Source of the DNA: PRDV01 sp963710865
Lineage (GTDB): Bacteria > Babelota > Babeliae > Babelales > Babelaceae
Assembly (NCBI GenBank): GCA_963710865.1
Contig: CAVQBR010000002.1
Span: 434,001-498,000, forward strand
Reading direction: 5' to 3'
Length of the DNA stretch: 64,000 bases
Below the pieces are notes generated by a model. It was not told where the DNA came from and searched no databases. It saw nothing but the letters and a program-made list of their open reading frames with translations. The position numbers and the translations under genes were made by a program. This document shows, piece by piece, positions 17,579 to 26,026 of this stretch. Numbering within the stretch: the first letter of the stretch is position 1; every line of letters begins with the position of its first letter.

Positions 17579-19210
17579 TTATTTCTTATCGATAAATTGC
17601 ACCTGTGCCCTCACTTTATCAGAAGCAAGATGAAAGGAAACATCAGATTTCATGGGCACCCCAGCTCCTTCCTGACCAGCTCCACCTTTCGCAATTTGCA
17701 CAATAGGATCGTAAGGAACCTTTCTGATTGAATTGATCACACGAGCATGTGTCAACGATTGCACTGCATCAGAAGCTAAGAATATACGTTCAATATTTCC
17801 AACTACATCCTTAAAAGCTTCAGTCGCATAAAATACAGCAGCCACATGCCCCCGAACAATACCAAAACTTTGAAGTTTAAATGCAAGATCAGACCTTCTT
17901 AAAGCTTGCTCAGTAGCAACTTTAAGCGCATCTTGAAGGAGGAAAGTGACAAACTCCTTATCAAATTTTTCAGATTCATTAAAATCGACGTTGAATTGCA
18001 CAAGATTCATCCGATAGGTCCCAGGCTTAAAGCGCTCTAGAGGAATCGAGTAAAATTCTTCAATCCGAGAAAAGGCATTAACAAGATTCTCTGACTCAAT
18101 GAGATCGGCTGAAACTCGCGCGGTTGCTGATTCTAAGGCCTGCCTTTTCACCGGCATTTTGGTTTCCGGACCCTCAATTAGATTGACATTACTCGCTATT
18201 AATTCAGCTTCAGACAGCTTCTTCGGCCCTGTTACAAGACGAGGCTCCACTCTTGAAGGACCCGCTGCCGCAGCTGCAGCTGATACAAGCATACTGCACG
18301 GAATTCCGGTTGCTGGTGGCATTATTGGGGCTTCAGATCGCCTGACAATCACCTGGCCTTCAGGCGAAACTCGTTGTGGAAGTGAGGCGACGTCAGCAAT
18401 CCTGTACCGTACAGAATCGTCACGGAGCTTTAACCCCCTGCGCTCTCGCAATCTATCAAACTCTTGTGCATCAAAAAAACAATACTTAGAACCATTTACA
18501 GGAAATGGGCTTCTCAGAACAACAATCAAATTGCCGCTCGCAATGAGATCTCTAAATGTTCTACGGGTAAACTCCTCTTTTTCGTCTAATACCAATGAAA
18601 CAGGCTTACCAGTGATCGTAAGAAGTTCTGGAAATTCAATCATTTTGATTAATGCAGCTTCCTCAGGAGATAACTCCCCAGCCCCAGTTCGAGGATCTAT
18701 TTTTAAATGCCCTACTGCAGCTGGTTTCGATACAATCGGACTGAGAGGAATTTCAGCCGCCGCAGATGCTGCTAGCACTGGGGCTGCCGCTGGCGGGGCA
18801 ATCACTTCACCTCCAGCCAAAATTCGTTGTGGAGGCCTAGCAAGATCATCAATCTTGTACTTCATAATGTCATCAGCTTTAATTGGCAGATTCGTAGCAG
18901 GATTTATCATACCAATCCTAGCTATAGCTCGATCCAACTCGTTCCCATCAAAAAAATGGTACACGGGACCCTTAGGACTCTCGCTTTTTATTACGGCAAT
19001 AGCAGCTTTCTCATCAATAAGCTCTCGGAATGTTGCCTGGGTAAGTGGATCTTCATCATCTAATACCAAAGAAACAGTTTTGCCAGCGCCTGTAAGAAGG
19101 TCTGGAAACTCAATCGTTTTTATTTCAGCTGCGTGGAGCCCTGAAAATGCTACCATAAGAAGTATGCCCAGAAGATAAGGCAAAGCCTTTAAACTTTGTA
19201 CTGTATTCAT
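17579..19210 (-). CDS. secreted modular protein: two N-terminal repeats plus degenerate 2H-phosphoesterase-like C-domain
   Basis: ATG 19210, behind aaagga, opens a signal peptide ending at about residue 28. Residues ~31-137 and ~188-290 are two copies of one domain (IEFPDLLTGAGKTVSLVLDD and IEFPELLTITGKPVSLVLDE, each later with a phenylalanine-rich FFD segment and a closing PQR). An Ala/Pro linker joins them to a C-terminal domain (~395-530) about 60% identical by eye to the C-domain of the protein at 20155-21615. That domain appears related to 2H phosphoesterases but lacks both HxT/S motifs. I do not recognise the repeat domain and propose no function. A decayed copy of this gene is at 21960-22640. 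Confidence 0.75.
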   Translation of the reverse strand: MNTVQSLKALPYLLGILLMVAFSGLHAAEIKTIEFPDLLTGAGKTVSLVLDDEDPLTQATFRELIDEKAAIAVIKSESPKGPVYHFFDGNELDRAIARIGMINPATNLPIKADDIMKYKIDDLARPPQRILAGGEVIAPPAAAPVLAASAAAEIPLSPIVSKPAAVGHLKIDPRTGAGELSPEEAALIKMIEFPELLTITGKPVSLVLDEKEEFTRRTFRDLIASGNLIVVLRSPFPVNGSKYCFFDAQEFDRLRERRGLKLRDDSVRYRIADVASLPQRVSPEGQVIVRRSEAPIMPPATGIPCSMLVSAAAAAAGPSRVEPRLVTGPKKLSEAELIASNVNLIEGPETKMPVKRQALESATARVSADLIESENLVNAFSRIEEFYSIPLERFKPGTYRMNLVQFNVDFNESEKFDKEFVTFLLQDALKVATEQALRRSDLAFKLQSFGIVRGHVAAVFYATEAFKDVVGNIERIFLASDAVQSLTHARVINSIRKVPYDPIVQIAKGGAGQEGAGVPMKSDVSFHLASDKVRAQVQFIDKK

Positions 19211-19255
19211 AAAAGTTCCTTTTATTTTGTGAGAGCCACATGGTCTCAGCGATTG

Positions 19256-19285
19256 ATTATATTTAAACACGGTATATAGAATCAA
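19256..19285 (-). promoter_or_regulatory. promoter of the modular secreted protein gene
   Basis: On the minus strand TTGATT (19280-19285) and a perfect TATAAT (19256-19261) are 18 bases apart. In the decayed copy near 22640 the -35 region is kept while the -10 box is disrupted. Confidence 0.65.
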
Positions 19286-19609
19286 GCACGTTCAAACTGC
19301 GCGCTCTATTCATTTCAAGTATAGCATAAAATAAATTTAAATTAACTATTTAATTGATTTTATATTCTATGAGAAAATTTTCATGCGCATTGACCTATTC
19401 ACCGGCAGTATGCAAAATCAACATATATCCTTGCAGCATGTATACAGGGGGCGCCCTCAACAGCTGCATAAGAAAGACATCGAAGACTTGTACTCTACTA
19501 TTTTTCTCTTAATTCAATAAGAGTTCAAAATAATTAATTGAGATACGCATCTGTCACCTACCAGCATACAAAAAAATACTTTCTTGTCATCTGCATCCCA
19601 TTGAAGCAC

Positions 19610-20035
19610 TCATGATTGGCATTGCCAGCTCTCTTTGTAGAAATAGCGCCTGATATGGGACACCGCCGAAGCATCACAGGTTAGAGCTACAAGCGCTTTG
19701 CCATCAGTCAAATAGACAGCGCCCGAGGAAATTGTCCCTTCGGGGTAACAATACAGAGTGTTTGCCGGCCAGGTTATCTGCTGCTGAAGCTCACGAATCG
19801 GCTTGGAGAGAGGACCCTTTACCGAGGGCAGAATACCATAAGATATTCCCTGAGACAGAGTATGGAGGACATCCGCTTTATAGCGATTGTGACCTGGTTC
19901 AAAGGTAAGCTTCTGAGTCTGATTATCAAGAAGCGCTTTCCTTTGGAGTGCTAGAATAATGCTCGAAAGGCGATCAATCTCATAGGTGAGTGCCGAATGC
20001 TGAGACAGTAAAAGTACTGAGCAAGAAAGGATCTT
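19610..20035 (-). pseudogene. leaderless copy of the GspH-type prepilin gene
   Basis: About 425 bases are nearly the same as 22811-23235, the body of the intact prepilin gene. The frame is open to a matching stop (19610-19612), but the start codon and the prepilin leader with the hydrophobic helix are missing: similarity ends abruptly near 20035. Without the leader the product could not be processed or assembled, so this is a relic of a segmental duplication. The similarity continues downstream through the intergenic region into the secreted-protein gene, showing the duplicated unit covered both genes. Confidence 0.85.
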
Positions 20036-20112
20036 CTTAAAATAGGGGGAAGCGCTTGCATCATTTTAATGATCTTCTACGAGTATACTCCAATGAGAAC
20101 CATCTGACAAAA

Positions 20113-20140
20113 GGAGCAACCTAGAATTCTAGGTTGCTCC
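20113..20140 (-). terminator. perfect palindromic terminator after the 2H-like gene
   Basis: A 28-base perfect inverted repeat with core AGAATTCT is followed on the minus strand by TTTTG. Its flanks match those of the hairpin at 17536-17561, but the outer stem pairs differ in a compensated way (AACC/GGTT instead of GGCC/GGCC). Confidence 0.8.
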
Positions 20141-20154
20141 CGTATAAAAACTAA

Positions 20155-21615
20155 TTACTTCTTATCAGTAAATTGCACGTCTACCCTAACTCTATCAGGA
20201 GCAAGATAAAATGAACCAGATGTCATGGGCAATCGAAAACCTACACCTTCCTCGCCAACTCCAGCCTTCGCAATTTCAACAATGGGAGAGTAAGAAACCG
20301 TTCGGATTGAATTGATCACACCAACATGCTTCAATGATTGCACTGCATCTGAACCTAAGAATTGACGTTCAATATACCCAGCCAGAGCCTCAAAATTTGC
20401 ATTTTCGCCAAATATGGCAGCGACATGCCCCCGAAAAACACCAAAACTTTGGAGTTTAAATGCAAGATCATACCTTCTTAAAGCTTGCTCAGTAGCAATT
20501 TTAAGAGCATCTTGAAGAAGGTGAATGATAAATTCCTTATCAAATTTTGCAGATTCATTCAGATCAATGTTGAATTGCACAAGATTCATGCGGTAGGTCT
20601 CAGGTGTAAAGTAATTTTCTATAGCAATACCCTGAGATTCTCTCATCCTACCAAAGGTACGACGAAGATAATTCTCTTCAATAAGTGTATCAAGAAGAGT
20701 CTTTGACTCTTGAAGATCGACTGAAACTCGCACAGTTGCTAATGCTTCCTTCTTCACTGGAGATTCGAGTCCGGGACCCCCAAGTAAACGTGCATTACCC
20801 GATAGAGCTTCAGACAACTTCTTAGCCTCTTCCACAGGTCGAGGCTCGACTCTCGAGGTACCTACTGCCGCTGCAGCAGCTGGTTTTGATAAGAGTGTGC
20901 TGTGAGGAATTCCAGGTGCTTCGAGGGCTCTAACTGCAGCTGGTTTCGACACAACCCAATGCGATCGAATGCTGATCGGAGTTTCGGCACTTATCTCAAA
21001 CGATGGCAGGGCAAATGGGGGAATAAATCCTGCCCCAACAGGCAGGTCTTTAGAAGTAATTTTTCCGATCGATATATGTGGCTGAAACTCTTTAGACAAG
21101 TTCTCGATTCTTAGAATCATCCCGCTGCGAATGAGACTCTTGAGATTCGCGCGAAATAATTCATCGATGGATTTTTGAATGGCCAAGATCTGTTCTTTTT
21201 GAGAGACTGTAGTTTCCATTATTACCGCAACAAAATGTTTAACGATACCAATATAGCTACTCCTCAATACGAGAGACCTCGATAGATGTCTGCGCAGAGC
21301 GCCCTCTACCGCACCCTTGAGCACTCCGTTGAGAATTACTTTAAAGTCATCCTTGTTTATTCTTCCTTTCAAATCAACATATACATTATATTGTAACAAC
21401 GTAAAATGCTTACGCGGGTTATCTTGACTCTGAATCGAAGCAGCTTTGAGCCCTGGCTTAGACTTTTCATAGATAGTATCATAAGATTCTGCGGGAAACA
21501 CCACAGCCGCACTAATATATTCAGGCGTTGCGTCACCAAAGAATTCTGCAGGCTGTGCGCCCCACATAAGACGCGTCATCAATACAATAACAACAACTAA
21601 ACTTTTTTTTACCAT
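20155..21615 (-). CDS. secreted tandem 2H-phosphoesterase-like protein
   Basis: ATG 21615, behind gaggaaag, gives a signal peptide (to about residue 20) and 486 residues. Residues ~65-190 look like a 2H phosphoesterase (LigT/CPDase fold): KHFTLLQYNVYVD gives H70-x-T72 and FQPHISIGKI gives H180-x-S182, with the central GIVKHFVAVIM strand between. A linker rich in Ala, Pro and Ser follows. Residues ~338-450 repeat the pattern (YRMNLVQFNIDL, GHVAAIF, SYSPIVEIAK) with both motifs lost. 2H enzymes hydrolyse or form 2',3'-cyclic or 2',5' phosphodiester bonds in RNA or nucleotides. Such activity for the first domain is inference from motifs. The C-domain and linker are shared with the gene at 17579-19210. 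Confidence 0.7.
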   Translation of the reverse strand: MVKKSLVVVIVLMTRLMWGAQPAEFFGDATPEYISAAVVFPAESYDTIYEKSKPGLKAASIQSQDNPRKHFTLLQYNVYVDLKGRINKDDFKVILNGVLKGAVEGALRRHLSRSLVLRSSYIGIVKHFVAVIMETTVSQKEQILAIQKSIDELFRANLKSLIRSGMILRIENLSKEFQPHISIGKITSKDLPVGAGFIPPFALPSFEISAETPISIRSHWVVSKPAAVRALEAPGIPHSTLLSKPAAAAAVGTSRVEPRPVEEAKKLSEALSGNARLLGGPGLESPVKKEALATVRVSVDLQESKTLLDTLIEENYLRRTFGRMRESQGIAIENYFTPETYRMNLVQFNIDLNESAKFDKEFIIHLLQDALKIATEQALRRYDLAFKLQSFGVFRGHVAAIFGENANFEALAGYIERQFLGSDAVQSLKHVGVINSIRTVSYSPIVEIAKAGVGEEGVGFRLPMTSGSFYLAPDRVRVDVQFTDKK

Positions 21616-21663
21616 GGACTTTCCTCTCATTATTTTTTCTAATTTGAATAGTTTCATATTTTT

Positions 21664-21693
21664 ATGCTACCATGCTTTCATATAATATGTCAA
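21664..21693 (-). promoter_or_regulatory. promoter of the 2H-like gene
   Basis: On the minus strand a consensus TTGACA (21688-21693) is followed after 18 bases by TAGCAT (21664-21669). The start codon lies about 50 bases further down. Confidence 0.6.
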
Positions 21694-21959
21694 GAAACCT
21701 TTCAAGCTGAATTATATGAATGACTTGTGAGTATTCAATCAAAATAGAATAAAGCCTAAGACCACCTTTTGATATTCCAGCGAACCAGTAAACTATTTCT
21801 CTGCACTTTATGCCTCATAGGTTCGTCTTCGAGGCCAGACAGTCGCACCGAAGAATTGCTGAAGGCACACTGCCGAAGCACAGGAGTTACTACTAGGTAG
21901 ACAATCAAGGAAGTTCTAGCGTAGTATGATCAGCAATCTGGCACGGTATAGTTATGGTG

Positions 21960-22640
21960 CCAAGCTTCAGGTCAGCTGATTATTTATCAAACTCTTGTGC
22001 ATCATAAAAACACTACTCAGGCCCCCGAACTCCGTATTTTACAAGAACAAACAACTTGTCCGTATTGGATCTCTCAATGTTTTATGGGTAAACGCCTCCT
22101 TTTCATCTAATACCAAAGAGAAGTTTACCAGCGTTGGCACTAAGCTCTCGAAATTCAGTCGCTTTCCTCAGGAGCTTTTCAACCACTGACCAGGACGAGG
22201 CTCTCTCTTGAAGGGCTGCTGCTGCTCATGGAACAATCACCTGACCTCCAGCCAAAGCGATTTGTGGAGGCGTCAAAGATCAACAATAGTGCACTTTATA
22301 ATGTCTTCTGGTTTAATTGGCAGATTCGTAGCAGGATTCATCTCAGCTATAGCTCTATCCAACTCGTCTGCATCAAAAAATGGCAGGAGCCTATAGTTGC
22401 CCAATGAGCTCTCGAAATGTCGCTTGTGTGGGCACATCTTCATCATCTAACAACAGGTTCGCCAATGCCGGTAAGGAGGTCTGGAAACTCAATCGTTTTG
22501 ATCCCAGCTGCAGAGAGCTGAAATGCTCCCATAAGAATTATGCCCAGAAGATAAGGCAAAGCTTTAAAACTTAGCACTGAGCTCAAAAAAAAGTTCCTTT
22601 CGTAGTGCGACAGCCATATGCTCTTAATGATTAATTACAA
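21960..22640 (-). pseudogene. decayed copy of the modular secreted protein gene
   Basis: Blocks of this stretch match the gene at 17579-19210 in the same order on the minus strand: its signal-peptide and leader region near 22560-22620, the first repeat domain near 22250-22400, and the second repeat near 21980-22130. Large parts, including the C-terminal domain, are missing and several frameshifts and deletions break the frame. The promoter has lost its -10 box. It follows the intact prepilin gene, as the intact secreted-protein gene follows the broken prepilin copy. Confidence 0.8.
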
Positions 22641-22810
22641 ACACGGTAGACAGAATCAAATAGCTCTAGTTGTATAATTAACACCATATGCAGGGATCGC
22701 TACAAACATAGCATAAAGAAGATATCAGGGACTTCGTACTCCATTCATATTTGCATCTGACGTCCATCATGCAAAAAAACTTTCCTGTCATCTGCATCCC
22801 ATTGAAACAC

Positions 22811-23299
22811 TCAAGGTCGGCAGTGCCAGCTCTCTTTGTAGGAATAGCGCCTGATATGGGACACCGCAGAAGCATCACAGGTCAGAGCTGCAAGCGTTTT
22901 GCCATCAGTCAAATAGACAGCGCCCGAGGAAATTGTCCCGTCGGGGTAACAATACAGAGTATTTGCCGGCCAGGTTATCGCCTGCTGAAGCTCACGAAGC
23001 GGCTTGGAGGGAGGACCCTTTACCGAGGGTAGAATACCATAGGATATTCCCGGAGACAGAGTATGGAGGACATCCGCTTTATAGCGATTGTGAGTTGGCT
23101 CAAAGGTAAGCTTCTGAGTCTGATTATCAAGAAGCGCCTTCCTTTGGAGTGCCAGAATAACGCTCGAAAGGCGATCAATCTCATAGGTGAGTGCCGAATG
23201 CTGAGACAGTAAAAGTACCGAACAAGAAAGATAGACAATACATGACAGAAGCCCAAGTACGAGAAGAACCTCAAACAAGGTAAATCCTCGTTTATGCAT
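22811..23299 (-). CDS. type IV prepilin-like / GspH-type pseudopilin
   Basis: The N-terminus KRGFTLFEVLLVLGLLS is a class III prepilin leader: basic residues, the G-F cleavage site for prepilin peptidase, glutamate at +5, then a hydrophobic helix. The globular part is GspH/FimT-like in length (162 residues). The protein would be cleaved and methylated by PilD and join a pilus or type II secretion pseudopilus as a minor subunit. The start overlaps the end of the PilB/GspE gene by 8 bases, so the two are translationally coupled. A leaderless duplicate lies at 19610-20035. No major pilin, GspG or inner-membrane platform gene is present in the window. Confidence 0.85.
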   Translation of the reverse strand: MHKRGFTLFEVLLVLGLLSCIVYLSCSVLLLSQHSALTYEIDRLSSVILALQRKALLDNQTQKLTFEPTHNRYKADVLHTLSPGISYGILPSVKGPPSKPLRELQQAITWPANTLYCYPDGTISSGAVYLTDGKTLAALTCDASAVSHIRRYSYKESWHCRP

Positions 23300-24998
23300 T
23301 CACACCTTCTTGAGAAGACGCTACAGCAAGAACTTCTTCAATGGTTGTTAAGCCCTGCTTAATCTTACGTAAGCCGTCCTGCACAAGGAGCGTCATACCA
23401 TCTTTCACTGCATATGATTGAATGAGTGCAGTATCTGCTCTGTCGAGTGTTAACCGAGCTATGGGCTGAGTCATCACCATGATCTCAAAGATACCAAGCC
23501 GACCTCTATAGCCTGTATGCATGCATTCATCGCATCCGACCGGCTCATAAAAGGTAAGCGTATCAATTTCCTGCGGGTCAATAGGCAAACGTTTAAGTGC
23601 AGCTGCAGTTGGCTTATATGGCCGCTTACAGTTTTCGCAGAGCTTTCTCACCAAACGTTGAGCAACTACCGCAACGATCGTTGAAGCAATCAAGAATGGT
23701 TCAATATCCATATCAATTAACCGGGTAATCGTGGCAGCAGCACTATTGGTGTGAACGGTACTTAATACTAAGTGACCAGTAAGCGCAGCTTGGATAGCTA
23801 TTTGGGACGTTTCTTGATCTCGCAATTCACCAATCATGATAATATCGGGATCCTGCCGAAGAATTTCTCGAAGTGCAGCTGCAAATGTAAGTCCAATACT
23901 CTCTTTCACTTGTACCTGGCCGATTCCCTGCATTTGATATTCAACTGGGTCTTCAACGGTAACAATATTCACTTCCGGAGAATTGAGCTGACTTAATATG
24001 GAATACAAGGTACTCGTTTTACCTGAACCGGTAGGACCTGTTATTAAAATAATTCCATTTGGTTGAGCAATGCTTTGCTCAATAACAGCATAATCTCGCT
24101 CACTGAATCCTAATCGCTCAAGAGCGCCAAACGTTTTCGTTTTATCTAATAGACGCATAACAATACGCTCCCCAAAGGCAACGGGAAGGCTTGATACCCG
24201 AATATCGAATGCCTTATCTGCAATCTTAATCTGGATACGACCACCCTGTGGCACACGCTTTTCAGCAATGTTCATATTAGCCATAATTTTTATACGGGAG
24301 GTTAAAGCAGCTTGCGCCCGCTTGGGTGGCAAGAAAGCAGTATAGAGGACCCCATCGATACGATAGCGAATACGAAGCTCTTTTTCTTGAGGCTCAATAT
24401 GAATATCAGAGGCATCTCGCTTGACCGCTTGATAGAGTATATGATTTACTAATTTAATAATGGGCGCTTCACTGGCCATGCCAAGAATATCCTCTTCTTG
24501 AATAGCACCAAAGTCTACCTCTTCCATCTCCTTCTCTTCTTCGAGCTCTTCGATCATCTGCTTCGTACCTTCAAGTGGGTAATAGCGATTAATCGCATCG
24601 ACAATCAGCGCACGAGTACCGACGAGTGTTTTAACATTGCCACCAAGGAGGAGATTCAACTCGTCAATTGGCTGGAAGTGAGAAGGATTAGCTGTTACTA
24701 CCGCTATCCCATCGTGATACAAAATAGGAATAACTAACTGTTCACGCAAAAATTTAAGGGGTATCTTTGCTAAAAGCTCAGGTTGCGCCATTTTCTCAGT
24801 AATAGCATCGAGGTAGGGCACATGAAACAAGTCAGCATAGGCAAGAGCCAGATCCTCATCTTTTATCAGATGTTGAGCTCTCAAATAATCTTCAAGAGAT
24901 TGATGTGCCTGCTCACTTGCAACACGCAACGACTCAAGCTCCTCAGGAGTAAAGAGATGACGATCTACGAGAATTTGCGAAAGAGTTTTTCTGTTCAT
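23292..24998 (-). CDS. type IV pilus assembly / type II secretion ATPase (PilB/GspE)
   Basis: The domain order is typical of PilB/GspE. An N-terminal MshEN-type domain is followed by a linker and the RecA-like ATPase with Walker A (GPTGSGKTST), Asp and His boxes (HLVLSTVHTNSA) and Walker B (DPDIIMIGELRDQET). A zinc-binding pair (CENCKRP and CDECMHTGYRGR) marks the extension subfamily. It powers pilus or pseudopilus growth from the inner face of the inner membrane. ATG 24998 starts MNRKTLSQIL, the usual N-terminus. It lacks a clear ribosome binding site and lies only nine bases after a -10 box (see findings). The frame is open further upstream to 25046. It is coupled to the prepilin gene. Confidence 0.92.
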   Translation of the reverse strand: MNRKTLSQILVDRHLFTPEELESLRVASEQAHQSLEDYLRAQHLIKDEDLALAYADLFHVPYLDAITEKMAQPELLAKIPLKFLREQLVIPILYHDGIAVVTANPSHFQPIDELNLLLGGNVKTLVGTRALIVDAINRYYPLEGTKQMIEELEEEKEMEEVDFGAIQEEDILGMASEAPIIKLVNHILYQAVKRDASDIHIEPQEKELRIRYRIDGVLYTAFLPPKRAQAALTSRIKIMANMNIAEKRVPQGGRIQIKIADKAFDIRVSSLPVAFGERIVMRLLDKTKTFGALERLGFSERDYAVIEQSIAQPNGIILITGPTGSGKTSTLYSILSQLNSPEVNIVTVEDPVEYQMQGIGQVQVKESIGLTFAAALREILRQDPDIIMIGELRDQETSQIAIQAALTGHLVLSTVHTNSAAATITRLIDMDIEPFLIASTIVAVVAQRLVRKLCENCKRPYKPTAAALKRLPIDPQEIDTLTFYEPVGCDECMHTGYRGRLGIFEIMVMTQPIARLTLDRADTALIQSYAVKDGMTLLVQDGLRKIKQGLTTIEEVLAVASSQEGVNA

Positions 24999-25007
24999 AG
25001 TAGTTCT

Positions 25008-25013
25008 AGTATA
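25008..25013 (-). promoter_or_regulatory. extended -10 promoter element of the PilB/GspE gene
   Basis: On the minus strand the sequence TGCTATACT gives an extended -10 box (TATACT at 25008-25013). No good -35 box is visible. The ATG at 24998 follows after nine bases, so the leader would be only a few bases long. Confidence 0.45.
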
Positions 25014-25060
25014 GCACAAATGAAACCTTTTTAACATCTTGCACAAAAAACCGAACCGCT

Positions 25061-25089
25061 TTGCGTTAATTGCGTACCCATGGTATGGT
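25061..25089 (+). promoter_or_regulatory. promoter of the BamD-like gene
   Basis: TTGCGT (25061-25066) and TATGGT (25084-25089) are 17 bases apart, with TGG before the -10 box. The start codon at 25117 follows at a normal distance. Confidence 0.4.
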
Positions 25090-25116
25090 AAGAGTATAGA
25101 GCAACAAGAGGTACAT

Positions 25117-26010
25117 ATGAACTATTTTTCTCATCTACTCGTTTTCATACTTTTAATCCCCACCGCAAGTTTCACTGTTCGTCACTCAAAAATTAAAAAG
25201 AGCGAACGGCGAGAAATACGAGCTTCAGCCATTAAGACTGATGATGAACAGTTGCGAGAAATCTTACATAAGCAAACAAAGTCAATGTCATTTGCCGAGG
25301 CAACCAAAGCAAAAAACTATTATCTGAAAGAAAAACTCTATGACATGGCTATTAAATGTGGCCAACGGTTGCTCGCTGTCAGTGGCGATCAAGATGTTAT
25401 GCGAGCAACTCGCTTGGAACTTGCAGAACTTTTTTTAGAACAACAAAAATATGCTGATGCTGAACGATATGCGCTTGAATATCAAAAGTATTATCCCGGT
25501 GCTGATGAAGCACTACGGGCAGAATATATTGCTATACGAGCCAATTATCTTGCAAAGCTCACTTCACACCGCGACCAAGAGAAAACAAAAACTACTATTC
25601 GACTTGCAGATGAGTTTCTGGAGAAACATCCTCAGGACAAGCTCTATACCCAAAGCGTACGCGATATGCAACATGCCTGTTATTTAACCCTCATCCGCAG
25701 CGAAATAAATATCATTACGACTCATTTACATACCTTTAGAAATACACACAATGATAAAGTACTTGCTGCAGCGCAACAACGAGTCGATTATATCAAGAAA
25801 CAGTATCTCGCCCATGCTCCCACAACGCAGAAAAGAATCGAAGAGGTAGAGCTAAGTATTGCGTTGGCACGTAAGAAACCGGAAGCTGTTCTTAAGGCCG
25901 CGCATAGAGAGCAGCAACCGATCGTGGCACATAAAAAACAACGAACAAGACCTCTGATAAATGTTATTCAGCGGAGTCTTGTAGAAGATAATGATGAGTA
26001 TTTTGCTTAA
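25117..26010 (+). CDS. secreted TPR protein, BamD-like
   Basis: ATG 25117 behind aagagg opens a signal peptide (LLVFILLIPTASF). The rest is helical with tetratricopeptide-type pairs, such as LELAELFLEQQKYADAERYA and a segment where DEFLEKHPQDKLY precedes a long helix, as in BamD/YfiO. BamD feeds outer-membrane proteins to BamA. Unlike true BamD there is no lipobox cysteine at the end of the signal peptide, so attachment to the membrane would differ. A role in outer-membrane assembly is plausible but unproven; YbgF/CpoB-like proteins are an alternative. It precedes cdsA by 16 bases and probably shares its transcript. Confidence 0.65.
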   Translation: MNYFSHLLVFILLIPTASFTVRHSKIKKSERREIRASAIKTDDEQLREILHKQTKSMSFAEATKAKNYYLKEKLYDMAIKCGQRLLAVSGDQDVMRATRLELAELFLEQQKYADAERYALEYQKYYPGADEALRAEYIAIRANYLAKLTSHRDQEKTKTTIRLADEFLEKHPQDKLYTQSVRDMQHACYLTLIRSEINIITTHLHTFRNTHNDKVLAAAQQRVDYIKKQYLAHAPTTQKRIEEVELSIALARKKPEAVLKAAHREQQPIVAHKKQRTRPLINVIQRSLVEDNDEYFA

Positions 26011-26026
26011 TAGTTGAGGAGGTCTC

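Noticed and set aside
18099..19178. 359-codon open frame antisense to the modular secreted protein gene
   Set aside because: The opposite strand has a promoter, ribosome binding site, signal peptide and homologues; the antisense product is Ser/Ala/Thr-rich with no recognisable feature.
19610..20035. Functional second prepilin
   Set aside because: The frame is open, but there is no start codon or prepilin leader, so it cannot be processed as a pilin.
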